A DNA stretch of 64,000 bases from Chlorokybus atmophyticus (lineage: Eukaryota > Streptophyta > Chlorokybophyceae > Chlorokybales > Chlorokybaceae): the NCBI GenBank assembly GCA_009103225.1, contig RHPI01000810.1, positions 533,602-597,601 of the forward strand, in the 5' to 3' direction. This document shows, piece after piece, positions 12,704-22,870 of the stretch (position 1 is its first letter; every line of letters starts with the position of its first letter). Under the pieces are notes generated by a model. That model was not told the origin of the DNA. It searched no databases and saw only the letters and a program-made list of their open reading frames with translations. Position numbers and translations under genes: made by a program.

Positions 12704-14003
12704 TTGCCGTGCTTGCCCCCTGATCGAGCTGTCGGACACACAATACCTTTAATTCCTGATAGTGAGCCTCCATTTCGGCCTATATATAGGTTGAGCCCTC
12801 GTGAGAAGGGGGAAATGGAAACACAGATTAAAGAGTTATTGGAAAAGGGATTGATTGAACCAAGTTCTTCACCCTTTTACGCACCCATATTATTTGTTAT
12901 GAAAAAGAATGGGAAGTTGCGCATGTGTGTGGATTACCGTGCTTCAAAGAAGATCACGGTAAAGAACAGATACCCGTTGCCAAGGATTGATGATGTGTTT
13001 AACAAGTTGTCAGGGAATGCGTACTTTAGTACGCTAGACTTGACAAGCGGCTATCATCAAATCCGGATTCATCATTTGGATGTCTATAAGACAGCATTCA
13101 GGACACCTACGGGTCGTTATCAATATAAAGTGTTACATTTTCGATTGACCAATGCACCAGCTGTGTTTCAGAAGGAAATGAATTTTATTTTCGGTAATAT
13201 GCTTGGTCAACATGTCATGATATACTTGGATGACATCATTGTCTTCAGTAAAACAAAGGAAGAACATATGCAACACTTGGAAGCGGTGTTTGCAAGATTG
13301 CGCAAGCATCGTTTGTTGGCAAATCTCACAAAGTGTGATTTTTGCAAAACGGAGTTGCCCTTTCTTGGTCACATTGTGAGTGGTGCGGGTATCAAACCTG
13401 ACCCTCGCAAAGTGCAGATTGTGAAAGAGTGGCCCCAACCTCAAAATATTCATCAATTAAGGTCGTTTCTAGGGTTGGCAAACTACTTTCGCAAGTTCAT
13501 GATGGGGTACTCGACAGTTGTCATGCCTTTGACCAAACTGTTGCGTAAAGATGCCCCGTTCACTTGGACAACAGCACAAGAAGCTGCTATGCAAAAGATG
13601 AAGTTGGCTTTAACATCGGCGCCGGTGTTGGCACTGCAAAATTGGGACAAACACTTCACAGTGGTTTGTGACGCATCAACACTTGGTTGTGGTGCGGTAC
13701 TATTGCAAGATGGTAGACCTTGTGCTTATGAGAGTAGGAAGTTCATTTCTGCAGAGGTCAACTACACTACGTCAGAGTAAGAACTATTAGGTATAGTCAT
13801 GCTCTTGAATTATGGAGTTGTTACTTGGAGGTTGTTCAGTTCACTGTTGTGACTGATCACCACCCGTTGGTGTATTTCTCAACACAGCAAAACTTGTCGA
13901 GACGGCAAGCGCGCTGGAATGAGTTTTTGTCCAGGTTCACCTTTGATTGGGTGTATCGGCTGGGCAGAACCAATGTGGCTGACCCTTTCAGTCGCTGCCC
14001 GTA
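12704..14003 (+). pseudogene. Gypsy reverse transcriptase and RNase H
   Basis: The longest intact part of pol. The frame 12704-13780 covers reverse transcriptase: YRLSPREKGEMETQI, FVMKKNGKLRMCVDYR, LDLTSGYHQIR and the catalytic YLDDIIVFSKT. Connection motifs LRSFLGLANYFRKF and the start of RNase H (FTVVCDASTLGCGAVLLQ) follow. A stop at 13780 breaks RNase H; the rest (TDHHPLVYFSTQ, then RWNEFLSRFTFDW, GRTNVADPFSR) continues to about 14003. Confidence 0.88.
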
Positions 14004-14163
14004 ATTACTGGCGGTGATGCGCGCGCAATTACTCGCGACACGCAGCACATTGTCTCCCGATAATGAGTTTGTGCAAACTGTTGTATACGGGTACACTTTA
14101 GACTTGTGGTTTTCTAATGCAGACAACTTATAAAAGTTTGACAAACGTGACAATCTGCATTAC

Positions 14164-15311
14164 ATGAGCAACTGTTTGGCGATCCCTGATTATGCTGAAC
14201 TGCGTGTAAAATGCATAGCGGATGTACACGATCCACCTTACGCTGGGCACTTTGGTAGTCGCAAAACCACCAAGGCAGCGCGACAGTTGTATTGGTGGCC
14301 ATCATTGCCTGCTGATGTGAAGCGGTATGTGGACACGTGTGACAAATGTCAACGTGACAAACCGTTACGTCGAAAGCCCGCTGGGCTACTGCGGCCGTTA
14401 CCAATTCCTGACAGTAAGTGGAAAAGTGTGAGTATGGACCTTATTACTGAGCTCCCTGAACAGCGTTGGGTCATACTGCGGTTGCAGTGTTTGTGGATCG
14501 TTGACCAAAATTGTTCACATTGTTCCTTGCCGTACGGGGATAAGCTCCCGTGACCTAGCGATGGTTTTTGTCGCATCAGTGTTCAAGTTGCATGGCTTGC
14601 CTCGCAACATTGTCTCTGATCGTGACCCGAGGTTTGTGGCTCAGTTCTGGAAGTCGCTATGCAACTTCCTGCAGATACAGCAGCACATGAGTACCGCTTA
14701 TCATCCGCAGACTGATGGTCAGACTGAACGCGCCAATCAAGTGATGGAGGAAACCATTCGGCATTATGTGAGTCCGAATCAGTCTGATTGGGATATTTAT
14801 CTTCCAATGGCTGAGTTCGCGATCAACAATGCATGGCAAGAGAGCGTGCAGGAAACTTCGTTTTTTCTTAAATCACGGAGTGCACCCACAAGTCCTGCGA
14901 GTATTAAGTTGCCAGCTAACGACTTGACTCGCGTGCCTGCAGCGCGCGACATGGCTGCGGCCATGCAAGACAGGTTAGCATTGGCAAATCGCCCTCTGTT
15001 TGTCTTGCGCCGCGCGCAGACAGCTAAAAAACTGTCTGCGCGCAGCGCAAGACAAACAGAATGCCCAAGATGATAAGCATCGTAGGCAGGCCGATTATGA
15101 TGGGGGCAATTCGGTGCTTTTGAGCATCAAAAACATATCCATCAAGGGAGTGAGTACCCGAAAGTTTCTCCCTCACTGGATAGGCCCCTTCAAAGTGGTT
15201 GATCGGGTCGGCATCCACGCGTATCGTTTGGACTTACCACATTCCATACGTATACATAATGTGTTTCATGTCAGTGTACTGAAACCGTACCGTTCCGACG
15301 ATCGGCTTTAA
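14164..15311 (+). pseudogene. Gypsy integrase, split by an inverted duplication
   Basis: Integrase in two frames. The first (14164-14480) has the H2C2 zinc domain: HDPPYAGHFG, then CDKCQRDKP. The core follows at about 14501-14870: LHGLPRNIVSDRDPRF, TAYHPQTDGQTERANQ and the Glu of QVMEET. At 14995-15060 a 66-bp hairpin (see separate entry) breaks the frame. After it the C-terminal part resumes (QDKQNAQDDKHRRQADYD, then LPHWIGPFKVVDRVG and HNVFHVSVLKPYRSDD), as in many plant and algal Gypsy elements. Confidence 0.85.
14995..15060. repeat. 29-bp-arm inverted duplication inside integrase
   Basis: Arms 14995-15023 and 15032-15060 pair over 29 bp with one mismatch around an 8-base A-rich loop. The right arm is normal integrase sequence (it encodes RAAQDKQ in frame with what follows); the left arm is its inverted copy and does not fit the family, so it is the inserted one. 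Confidence 0.9.
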
Positions 15312-15329
15312 CCTCCTCCACCCCCTGTC

Positions 15330-15452
15330 GCAGTGGATGGCGATAATACTTTCGAGTACGAGGTGGCAACAATCCTGAGTCACCGTAAGCCCCGACGCGG
15401 ACACGCGCCGCCTTACTTGGTGAAATGGAAAGGGTATGGTGTTGAACAATAA
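15330..15452 (+). pseudogene. Truncated chromodomain of the Gypsy element
   Basis: After the integrase, a frame reads FEYEVATILSHRKPRRG, then PPYLVKWKGYGVEQ and a stop. This is the first half of a chromodomain, the histone-tail reader that defines chromoviruses. The expected WEP segment and C-terminal helix are absent: the frame stops at 15452, within five bases of the start of the large inverted repeat at 15448, so the truncation and the inverted duplication are one event. Confidence 0.85.
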
Positions 15453-15884
15453 GGGCGGGGAACCGCATAGCGGTAGCACTCCGTTACATTCCCTCCCACT
15501 TAGGTTTCAATGTCCTCATTGAAGGGTTAACAAGGCCCCACCGTGAGCACTTAAAACCTGAGTGAGAAAAGAACCAGGGCCGAAGCGGTAAAGATGTCTG
15601 CCAGCACCCTTTTACCGTCCGCGTGCGGACACATCACTCCAGTACGCCCGAAAGGAATCTTACCAACTGCCAGGAGACTCTTCGGGCGTACTGAAGTGAT
15701 GTGTCCGCATGCGGACGGTAAAAGGGTGCTGGCAGACATCTTTACCGCTTCGGCCCTTGTTCTTTTCTCACTTAGGTTTTAAGTGCTCACGGTGGGGCCT
15801 TCTTAACCCTTCAATGAGGATATTGAAACCTAAGTGGGGGGGAATGTAACGGAGTGCTACCGCTATGCGGTACCCCGCCCTTAT
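15448..15884. repeat. Large inverted duplication (about 205-bp arms) at the Gypsy 3' end
   Basis: Arms 15448-15652 and 15681-15884 are near-perfect reverse complements around a 28-base spacer. The right arm contains the normal element order: 3' untranslated region, purine tract, then the first 40 bp of the right LTR. The left arm is the inverted copy and replaces the end of the chromodomain gene. Because of it, the same peptide can be read on both strands. Confidence 0.92.
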
Positions 15885-16156
15885 TTAATGAGAAATAAGG
15901 GTCCCAACGGGATAAACACAGCCATTAAAGTCGTATTATGGCCTTTATAGGTGTTATGTTATGTAGCATCAATATCGATTTGAGACAAAAGTCTCAAGTC
16001 GATATCGGCCGCATAGCAGCGCTGCTAACGCAGCGACCGCCATAGCCCGGGGAGCTTTCGATCCCCTGGCTGCCAGCAGCGGCGGCCGCGACGTGGCTGT
16101 GATTGGTGGTGTTGGGGTAGGATATTAAAGGGGGTGGTAGCACCCCCCTTCTTATA
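15845..16156 (+). repeat. Gypsy 3' LTR
   Basis: 312-bp LTR aligned end to end with 9228-9546; ends TTATA instead of TTACA. Confidence 0.9.
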
Positions 16157-16306
16157 ATCGATACCTCTGTGTTTCACGCTCAGCTTGTCGTAGTTGCTCA
16201 ACTTGACGTGCCTAAAGTAGGGTAATCAATCCCACAGCAAAATTAAAATAACCACTCAACCAGCGATAGCACACTTGTCCATTGCAACGAATGTGGGCCC
16301 ATAACC
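16157..16306 (-). pseudogene. Copia 5' leader and start of gag, displaced by Gypsy
   Basis: On the minus strand this is the primer-binding site, a short leader and the beginning of gag. The last codons before the Gypsy insert (LSNYDKLSVKHRGID) continue in frame at 9227 with NYTYWSISMKMLLVHKQLW, a typical Copia gag opening. No ATG is visible; a stop lies about 18 codons upstream of the insertion point. Confidence 0.8.
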
Positions 16307-16576
16307 TGTTGACATCGTGAGTGCACTGCTACACCAACACTTGACTGAGCAGTGCATACATGCACATATACACACCGCCAGGTGCATAGACTCAACGTGA
16401 CCAAGTTATGAGTTAACTGTGGTCCTACATGTACAACTCGCAACGGCTACTAATATCATATGGGATATATCAAGCAAATTAAACTAATAAGTCCGGTATC
16501 CATTGCCAACTCACCAGCAGATAATATCTAGTCTACAACAAGATGAATGACTGAACTAGGTAACTATATCACAACA
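16307..16576 (-). repeat. Copia 5' LTR
   Basis: 270-bp LTR homologous to 5068-5335. Its outer side carries TATTG (16577-16581), the mate of the target duplication at 5063-5067. From 16582 to 17121 I see no gene; this is the 3' flank of the SCFD2-like gene. Confidence 0.9.
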
Positions 16577-17121
16577 TATTGCACCGGCGTAACACTGACT
16601 TGCTTGTAGCAAGTTGCCCCCCATCCCCCCCAACAGTACTCCCGAGTCCCAACTGACTTTAACCCTACTTCAGCACTATGGTGGTTCGACTGAAGACCAT
16701 GTTTGATGTCCATATAGCTGCAGTATAGTTGATAGTCGTCGTCTAGCTAATGAGAGGCAGGTGGGCCGCGCATACCGCGCAGCCCGGCAGTCGCGGTTGC
16801 CATATGTGATGGCCACTTGTGGCCCTTGGCCCTGGTGTGATGCGCGTATGATGTGTTTGTGCCCTAATGCCGGCCGTCCCGCAGGCTCAATCGCCCCGCC
16901 CAATCAGCCGCACAACTCGTTGTTTGGTAGTTGTACATTGCACAAAAGGGGTGTGCTACTGTGTCAGTTGGTTTGAGGTCACTGTGTCTATCCACTACAA
17001 TTGCTTATGCATATCAACATGTTTTTGCGGTGATGACAGCAATCCGGAGCAATCAATGCGTAAGCCTGAGTTGCAAGGTGCCTACATGAATTGGAATGAG
17101 TGCATTCCAGCATGTAACTAA

Positions 17122-20100
17122 CTACACAAATAATTGCTTGTACAAGCCCTCAGGTGTCTGCAGCGTAGTGCCCGCAACAATCAGTTGTGCGTCAGGATTG
17201 ACTGCCGCCGCAGCTTCACGAGCTGCACATACTTCATATGCCGAGATGCCGCCGATGACAAACAACACGATGACTTTATGGTCACTGGGTTTGGGCTTTA
17301 CCTGCAGAAAAAAGATCAGGTCGGGCAGGTATGGCCATGATCAAAAGCAATACCAAATCTGCTATTGCCGATACCTGTGCAAGCCCAAAGCGGCCCAAGC
17401 CAGATTTTAAGAAGCCACCAATGGATGAAGGCGCATGCACAACATCCGTCAGGTCCGCTTGTCTGTGCAGCTTTGACCCCAGCTGGCGCAGCAACGGCAT
17501 CGGACCATACCCTGTTTCAAATTCTAGATTCAAGTACAATCCATATGTACCTGCACATCTTGAGCGCTTGCAACACAGCTACGCATAGCTGCTTGTCAAA
17601 AGCGAAGCATGTCTCTGCACCAGTAGCGTAGCATGCGTACCATCTGGCTGCATTGCGCTGAAGTCTCTCAAGCGGTCCCTCGAGGCTGTCAAAGCCCTGA
17701 TGCGCTGCACGCGTTGCTGCACGCGCTCTCGCAGCACTCTGCGGCCCTCAGACCCTTGAGGCAGGTTGGCGGCAAACGATGGAGCAGGGGACACATGCAG
17801 TATAGTGTCCACAATGGCGTCCTGCACACGCATGAATATTGAGGCCAATGGCTAGTAGTCGGTCAATATCAAGCAAAGGTGGTTAGGAGATTGAAGTTGG
17901 ACGACACGTGAATACCCCTAAGTGCAAGCCCACTGAGTCTTGAATGGTTTATCACCTGCAAGTCGGCCTCCTCTTGCTCTATGTACAGTGCGTTTTCTGG
18001 TGAAGCGGGTCTCGGGTTCAGACCGTACCCAACTGCCAGTAACAGCAGCGCATCCTGCAGAGTGATTCCTGAAGTTGAATCATGAGACTGACGCAGAAGG
18101 TCGCCAAGTTGTAAAGAAAGGCTATGCTGCGGTGCACCTGAAGAGATCGCAGTGTTATCCTCAGAATCAGTACAACAGCAATGCTGACTAGTGAACTGAA
18201 GCTATACAAATGCAACACGTGCTAACACCCGCACCGGCTGTGACTTTTAGAAGTCTTTCAGCACGGGCAAGAGCATCACAGTGTTTCGTGAACTCGGGCT
18301 CCAGGGCTTCAGCAACAGCAGCTGCCACCTGGACAGGGCCGTGGTTGTGATTAGCGTGTAAATCAAGCCAGCTCATGTGCAGGTAATGTATCTGCTGACC
18401 TGCACGAGAGCCGCATGCCGTGGGCCTGCTAGCAGCAAAGGCTTGATCATCTCCCGCAGCATCGCGGCCTTAATGTTTACTGGTGGTTTGGAGACTGCAA
18501 CGTCCTCATGACGCAGGGCTTCTGTCAACCACCTGGCCATGTCAACACAAGGGAGAACCGGCATGCTGAGCTGAAAACTCATTGCTGCATCGCTGATAAT
18601 GCTGATGATATGCAGCGCATGTCATTGGGCAGAAAACCAGCGCCTAGCTGCAGTTGACTACATGCCACAGGGCCATTCAACAAATACTGTTGTCATACAC
18701 CGGCTGCTTGCTCAAGGTGACATTACTAACGCAAGCACTGCTGGTTGCTGGTGTACCTGTGCACTAGCAGCGCTGCTTCTCTCAACTTTTTGTGTTCGAG
18801 CAGCGTGCGAAGCCACAATACACCTTGCTCATCAAGCGGCTGGTATAATGACCCGTACAGTTGGCACCTCTTGCCTCTGCAAGCAGCGCATGCAGTGAGT
18901 AAAAGGCAACTGCAACTTGCAAGCAATTGCTCATGTCTGCCAGCTAACTTACATAGATGTTTCTACTGCACTTATGTTTGATGTCTGCTCCCAGGGCAGC
19001 AATCTCCTCAATGGCACTCTTCCAATTGTCATAGACCAACCTTGCGGGTGGCTCAAGCCAAAAGCGTCACTGTGCGACAGGTTTACAATAATCAACCAAG
19101 GCAGCTATGAGACGAGCCCTGTGCATGCTGTTGCAAACTGAGAAGCCTGCCTTGCAGCACTTGAGATGCATTCGGGCATGCTTGTAGCATTGCTGTAGCA
19201 CTGCTACTACTGAAGCCAGGCCTGTGTGTTTAGGCACCTTGTAGAGCAGCTCAAGCTGGACAGCACTCTGTCCATAAGGAAGTCATTGTCGCACGCCGGT
19301 GTCACCTTTAGTACAACAATACATCAGGGCAAAACGCACGCAAGAAAAGCAGCAAGGAACTGATGCACACGTGACTGGAGCCAGCGCCCTCACCAAGTCT
19401 AGCGTTCTATCCACAAGCACGAAAGCGACTGATTGTTTCAGCCGGTTTAACCTTGTCTCCAACCTGATGTGCATGGTTAATGTTGTGAGACATGCCGAAA
19501 AGATTTGGCTCATATGATACAGCTAAATCACTTAGAAATCTGCCTGGAGTTGTAGCAACCAGCAGCCAGGTGTACACATACAATTTGCGACAACTTACGG
19601 CTGCGGCAAGGCAGCCATCGCTCTTGCCACTGCCCGAGAGGTGCGACCCAGAGCAAAGGCATCCAGCTTTCGATCCCACTGCGAGAGCCGACCAGAACAT
19701 GACACAGTGCCAACAGCTATATGTAAGACGTAGTGGCATCGTCATGACAAACAGAGTACAGGGGGAGGAGTGTGACAAGAAGCGTACCAATCGAGCTATT
19801 CCCCACAAGGTGTGAGCCAAGATTGACAAGCCCTCTGGTAGTCCTTCATCTGTACCATCCAGTTCTGTGCCATCGTCGGGTTGCGGCAAGATGGAGCCTG
19901 CGGACTCATGTCCCTGTGGATCCCTGAGCAGTAGATGCTCCACTCAACCGTACATCCGCGTAGCAAACTGCGAGCTTCACCACATCAGGCTAGATGAAAC
20001 TGTAACTAACCTGCTACCATCATGCATGGCGGCAGCACTGCCAGCTGGCAGCACAAACGCGCTGCCGCCAAGCACACATGAGTAATGCAGCGGAAAGTAC

Positions 20101-21944
20101 TCGACTGCTATGTTGATGCCAGCGGATGCCACACCTGTATTCGCTGGACCTGCAAGTGCAAGGCGCAGCATGCAGTGCAGTCAGCCAAGCAAATGTAAGT
20201 CGAAGCAGGCATGAGAACAGATGCTGCAGTCATGCTCACCACGACCGCGCACATGGGGAGAGGAGGGATGATTTACGGGGAGATCAATGTCCAGGCCTTC
20301 CCAACCCTCTTGCTGCGCAACAGGCAGATCTACATCGAACCCTTCCCAACCATCCCTACGAGGACTAGCTGGCTTTGTTGAGTGCTGAATGGATCCTCCT
20401 GCTTGCTCAACCGGTAAGTCCACGTCCAAACCTTCCCACCCATCCCCGCTAGGGCTTGCTGGCCGAGACAACTGCAATAACCTCAATTAAAAACGGAGCA
20501 TAGCACAGGACTACCTAGGGATAAAAGCATTGAGTATGCAACCAACCTGTGGTGGAGTGACAGCGGCTGTCAGTGCACTTACTGACCCAGCCAACTCTGC
20601 GTGCAACAGAGAAACAAGCGCGCCGTAAGCATTGGTACCCAAGGGCGAATCTTCGTGTGCGTCCTGCTCAGCTACTCCATGTCAGAACATCCACAAGTGT
20701 TGAACATGCCAGCAGCATGCCACAACACACGCAATCGGCTCCAATTTGCAAACTCTATGACTCAACTGCTGGGCAAATCTGCTATGAACGCAACCCCCAC
20801 CTGTGGCAACGAGCAGAGTATGGTGCAGCTCCGCACCAACTGCCGATGAACCAGTAAGGCGCGCTTAATGTGGCGGTGCGCGTCCGACAAGAGTGTTGTG
20901 ACAATCACAACTATCCGAACAGCACCCACTGCATCGTCAGGCCACCCAGCTGGACCCTGCAACGCAATCGCATAATTAAAGTGACGCATGAGAGCCAACA
21001 AGCACCTTTGCGATAATCAGAAGTTGCCATGCGCACAGTTACAGTCTTACGCAGTGCTCACCGCATCTTCTTCCGAGGCATCCTGCAACCGGCACACGTT
21101 GACGGCACCAAGTTGTAGGAGACTGGGCAGGCCTGCCGCTGCAGCTATTGCATCCGCAGCACCATCGTCAAGATACACCAAAGCACCGGCCAAGTGAGAA
21201 GCCACCTGATTACCGAGGCTAAGTTTGCTTGATTGGCAGGACTCGATGCATACCAGTCCAATGTGACAGTAGTCAGTTGATGCCACCGTACAAGACTGTT
21301 GCAACAGTAGCGACTTAGTATAGGCACAACCAGTTGCAACTACTTGTATGACACCAGCATACGCAATTCAAGGCAAGCAACACTTCACAGTCCATGATGT
21401 CGTATTATACTGAAAATATAGTGTCAAGGAGCAAACACTATACTGTCATTACATATTGGCAGTATAGTGTTCCACTGAACGATGGCAAGTATAACTGTTG
21501 TTTCCACTAGCCACACACTGTTGCCATGAGGCAGGCAGATTCGCCGCTGTGAGTTGTGCATGCATGCTGAGCGGACAGCATGGGGCCTGCAAGCGTGCAA
21601 CTTGCCAGGCACACTTGTTACAACTTGTATTATATGATGTGGACGGGATGTCAATTGCGCAACAACCAAGAACTGCAGCTATCAATCTGAAGCCGATTTT
21701 ACACATTGATGCTAAAGGCATGCATTGCGACGTGCCTGGACGTACACCGCTTAGGCAGACCTGCCAGTGGACTGGAATTCACCAGAGTTGATCAACTGTT
21801 TGAATGCAGGGAGAGCAAGCGTGTGGCGGTGACTGAAGGAATAGAACCCACCTGCTCCAAGGGACGCCTGGCCTGAACCAACAGGTCAATCCGCTCCTCC
21901 GGCGCCGCCCCGCCGACGGCACCGAAGGCCGCTACCGTCGCCAT
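17122..21944 (-). CDS. SCFD2-like Sec1/Munc18-family protein
   Basis: Predicted Sec1-family protein of the SCFD2 type; Sec1 proteins bind SNAREs and control vesicle fusion. Eighteen exons: 21852-21944, 21062-21205, 20801-20956, 20547-20663, 20240-20471, 20011-20149, 19788-19923, 19599-19678, 19394-19463, 19238-19305, 18953-19069, 18757-18876, 18400-18532, 18229-18328, 17956-18137, 17641-17821, 17375-17550, 17122-17301. All junctions are GT-AG and all phases chain, giving 807 codons and a TAG stop. Landmarks: GALVYLDDGAADAIA near the start, FVLVDRTLDLVRAL midway, LRTLLEHKKLREAALLVHR, and near the end KVIVLFVIGGISAYEVCAA. The order matches human SCFD2 as I recall it (about 680 residues); the extra length includes exon 5, which encodes three GWEG-D-DLPV repeats. 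Exon 11 (18953-19069) has the weakest family match. The SGF11 gene lies head-to-head. Confidence 0.87.
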
Positions 21945-22870
21945 GCACCCTGCACCCTGTGTGTGCACGTTCGGGCGTGGAGGAAACCCTAAAGCAACAC
22001 GGCTTGCCGCATACTACGGAGCCATACAGAAATGCGTACACCCCGTATTGTCTCCATCAGCATACCAATCCGGCCTGCCACGTGTCCGGCCGACGCTTGC
22101 TGATCGCCGCTGCACCTGCTGCTGCTGCTGCTGCTGCTACCGAGGTGTTGTCGCCCACGGCCACGAGCGACTTGCCAGCATCCGCTGCACGCTACACAGG
22201 CTGAAGATTCTCGCTGAACTGGCGCTGCGCCAGCACCTGGAAGTACCTCGGATGGTGAGTGGCGCCCAGTCGAGTTGCAACCTGCAAGGCGCTGCTTTTC
22301 ACTTACACAGAGTTTCTGTTGCCCGATGCTTGGGTTTCTGTTTGTGATGTGGTGTGGATAGCTTATGCTGTTGCTGGGGAAGGTTGATCCCACCCTGACA
22401 TGCACTCATCACGGCATTGCATAAGCGGCACTGCATTGAGCTTAGCACGCATATGACAGTAGTACACATGCTGCTGTTGATCTGCAACAGAAGCAACGAA
22501 TAAGTATGCATCATCGAGCGTGTTGTTGGCATGAGCTGTTTTCAAGACAGAAAGCAACTGTCAATGCTCCTCCTGCGTTAACAGGCTGCGTTGGCCGGGG
22601 TGCTACGCAAGTGAGGCATACTGCTAATGGTTTGATGGTAAGGGCACATGCGTTGTTCGCGCAAGCTGAACTTGTATGGCGCATCGCTACCATGCAATTC
22701 AGCAAGCCCATGCGCATGCATGCATCTTGTATGAAAAGCAGAAAAGGCATGCTGTACCGTCACAGTGTGTGACACTTGCCATATCGATCGCGAGTATCAT
22801 TCCAAGTCCAGTTGTGTAAGAATGCTGTCCAATAGCGTGTGCGGAGGAGTGGTTTCATGTAAAGCGCTTG
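21945..22870. other. Divergent intergenic region, SCFD2-like / SGF11
   Basis: No gene is supported. A CTG microsatellite lies at about 22117-22138. The plus-strand open frame that starts opposite the SCFD2 start codon encodes a Cys run from this repeat and no recognisable domain. The region probably holds promoters for both flanking genes, but I see no defined element. Confidence 0.5.

Larger units (their letters stand above)
9228..16156 (+). mobile_element. Gypsy (Ty3) chromovirus-type LTR retrotransposon
   Basis: A full-length but decayed element on the plus strand: LTRs at 9228-9546 and 15845-16156, both opening TGTAACGGAG and closing with TTACA/TTATA. After the left LTR is a likely primer-binding site (TGATATCGGAGC, resembling the initiator-Met type). 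A purine tract (AGTGGGGGGGAA) precedes the right LTR. Gag, protease, reverse transcriptase, RNase H, integrase and a truncated chromodomain follow in Ty3/Gypsy order. The LTRs differ at roughly a tenth of positions by eye, less than the Copia LTRs, as expected for a younger insertion inside an older one. The outer flanks share only ATC (9225-9227 and 16157-16159), so no clean target duplication is visible, but the Copia gag frame reads through once the element is removed. Confidence 0.92.
5063..16581 (-). mobile_element. Copia LTR retrotransposon with Gypsy nested inside
   Basis: The element runs on the minus strand from LTR 16307-16576 to LTR 5068-5335. Both LTRs begin TGTTGTGATATAG and end TGTCAACA (minus strand), giving TGTTG/CAACA inverted tips. 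The 5-bp target duplication TATTG is intact at 5063-5067 and 16577-16581, which shows that the two distant LTRs belong to one insertion. Next to the 5' LTR is the primer-binding site GGTTATGGGCCCAC (about 16293-16306, minus). This matches, as I recall it, the Drosophila copia site that pairs with an internal part of initiator Met-tRNA. A purine tract (GTGGGAG) abuts the 3' LTR. The LTRs differ at roughly a fifth of positions by eye, so the insertion is old. The interior is interrupted by a complete Gypsy element at 9228-16156. Confidence 0.9.

Noticed and set aside
15551-15782. Two near-identical 62-residue proteins on opposite strands
   Set aside because: They are the two arms of the inverted duplication, not genes.
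16307-16576. Solo LTR
   Set aside because: No duplication of its own; its outer flank matches the outer flank of the LTR at 5068-5335, and it is followed by a primer-binding site and gag.
18953-19069. Alternative frame (ARLVYDNWKSAIEEIAALGA) as SCFD2-like exon 11
   Set aside because: It looks protein-like, but splice phases on both sides fit only the other frame.
19407-19943. 178-residue continuous minus-strand protein
   Set aside because: It runs through introns between SCFD2-like exons 7, 8 and 9; the spliced frames match the family and the unspliced one does not.
22108-22140. Cys-rich plus-strand protein opposite the SCFD2-like start
   Set aside because: Product of a CTG microsatellite; no domain or splice support.
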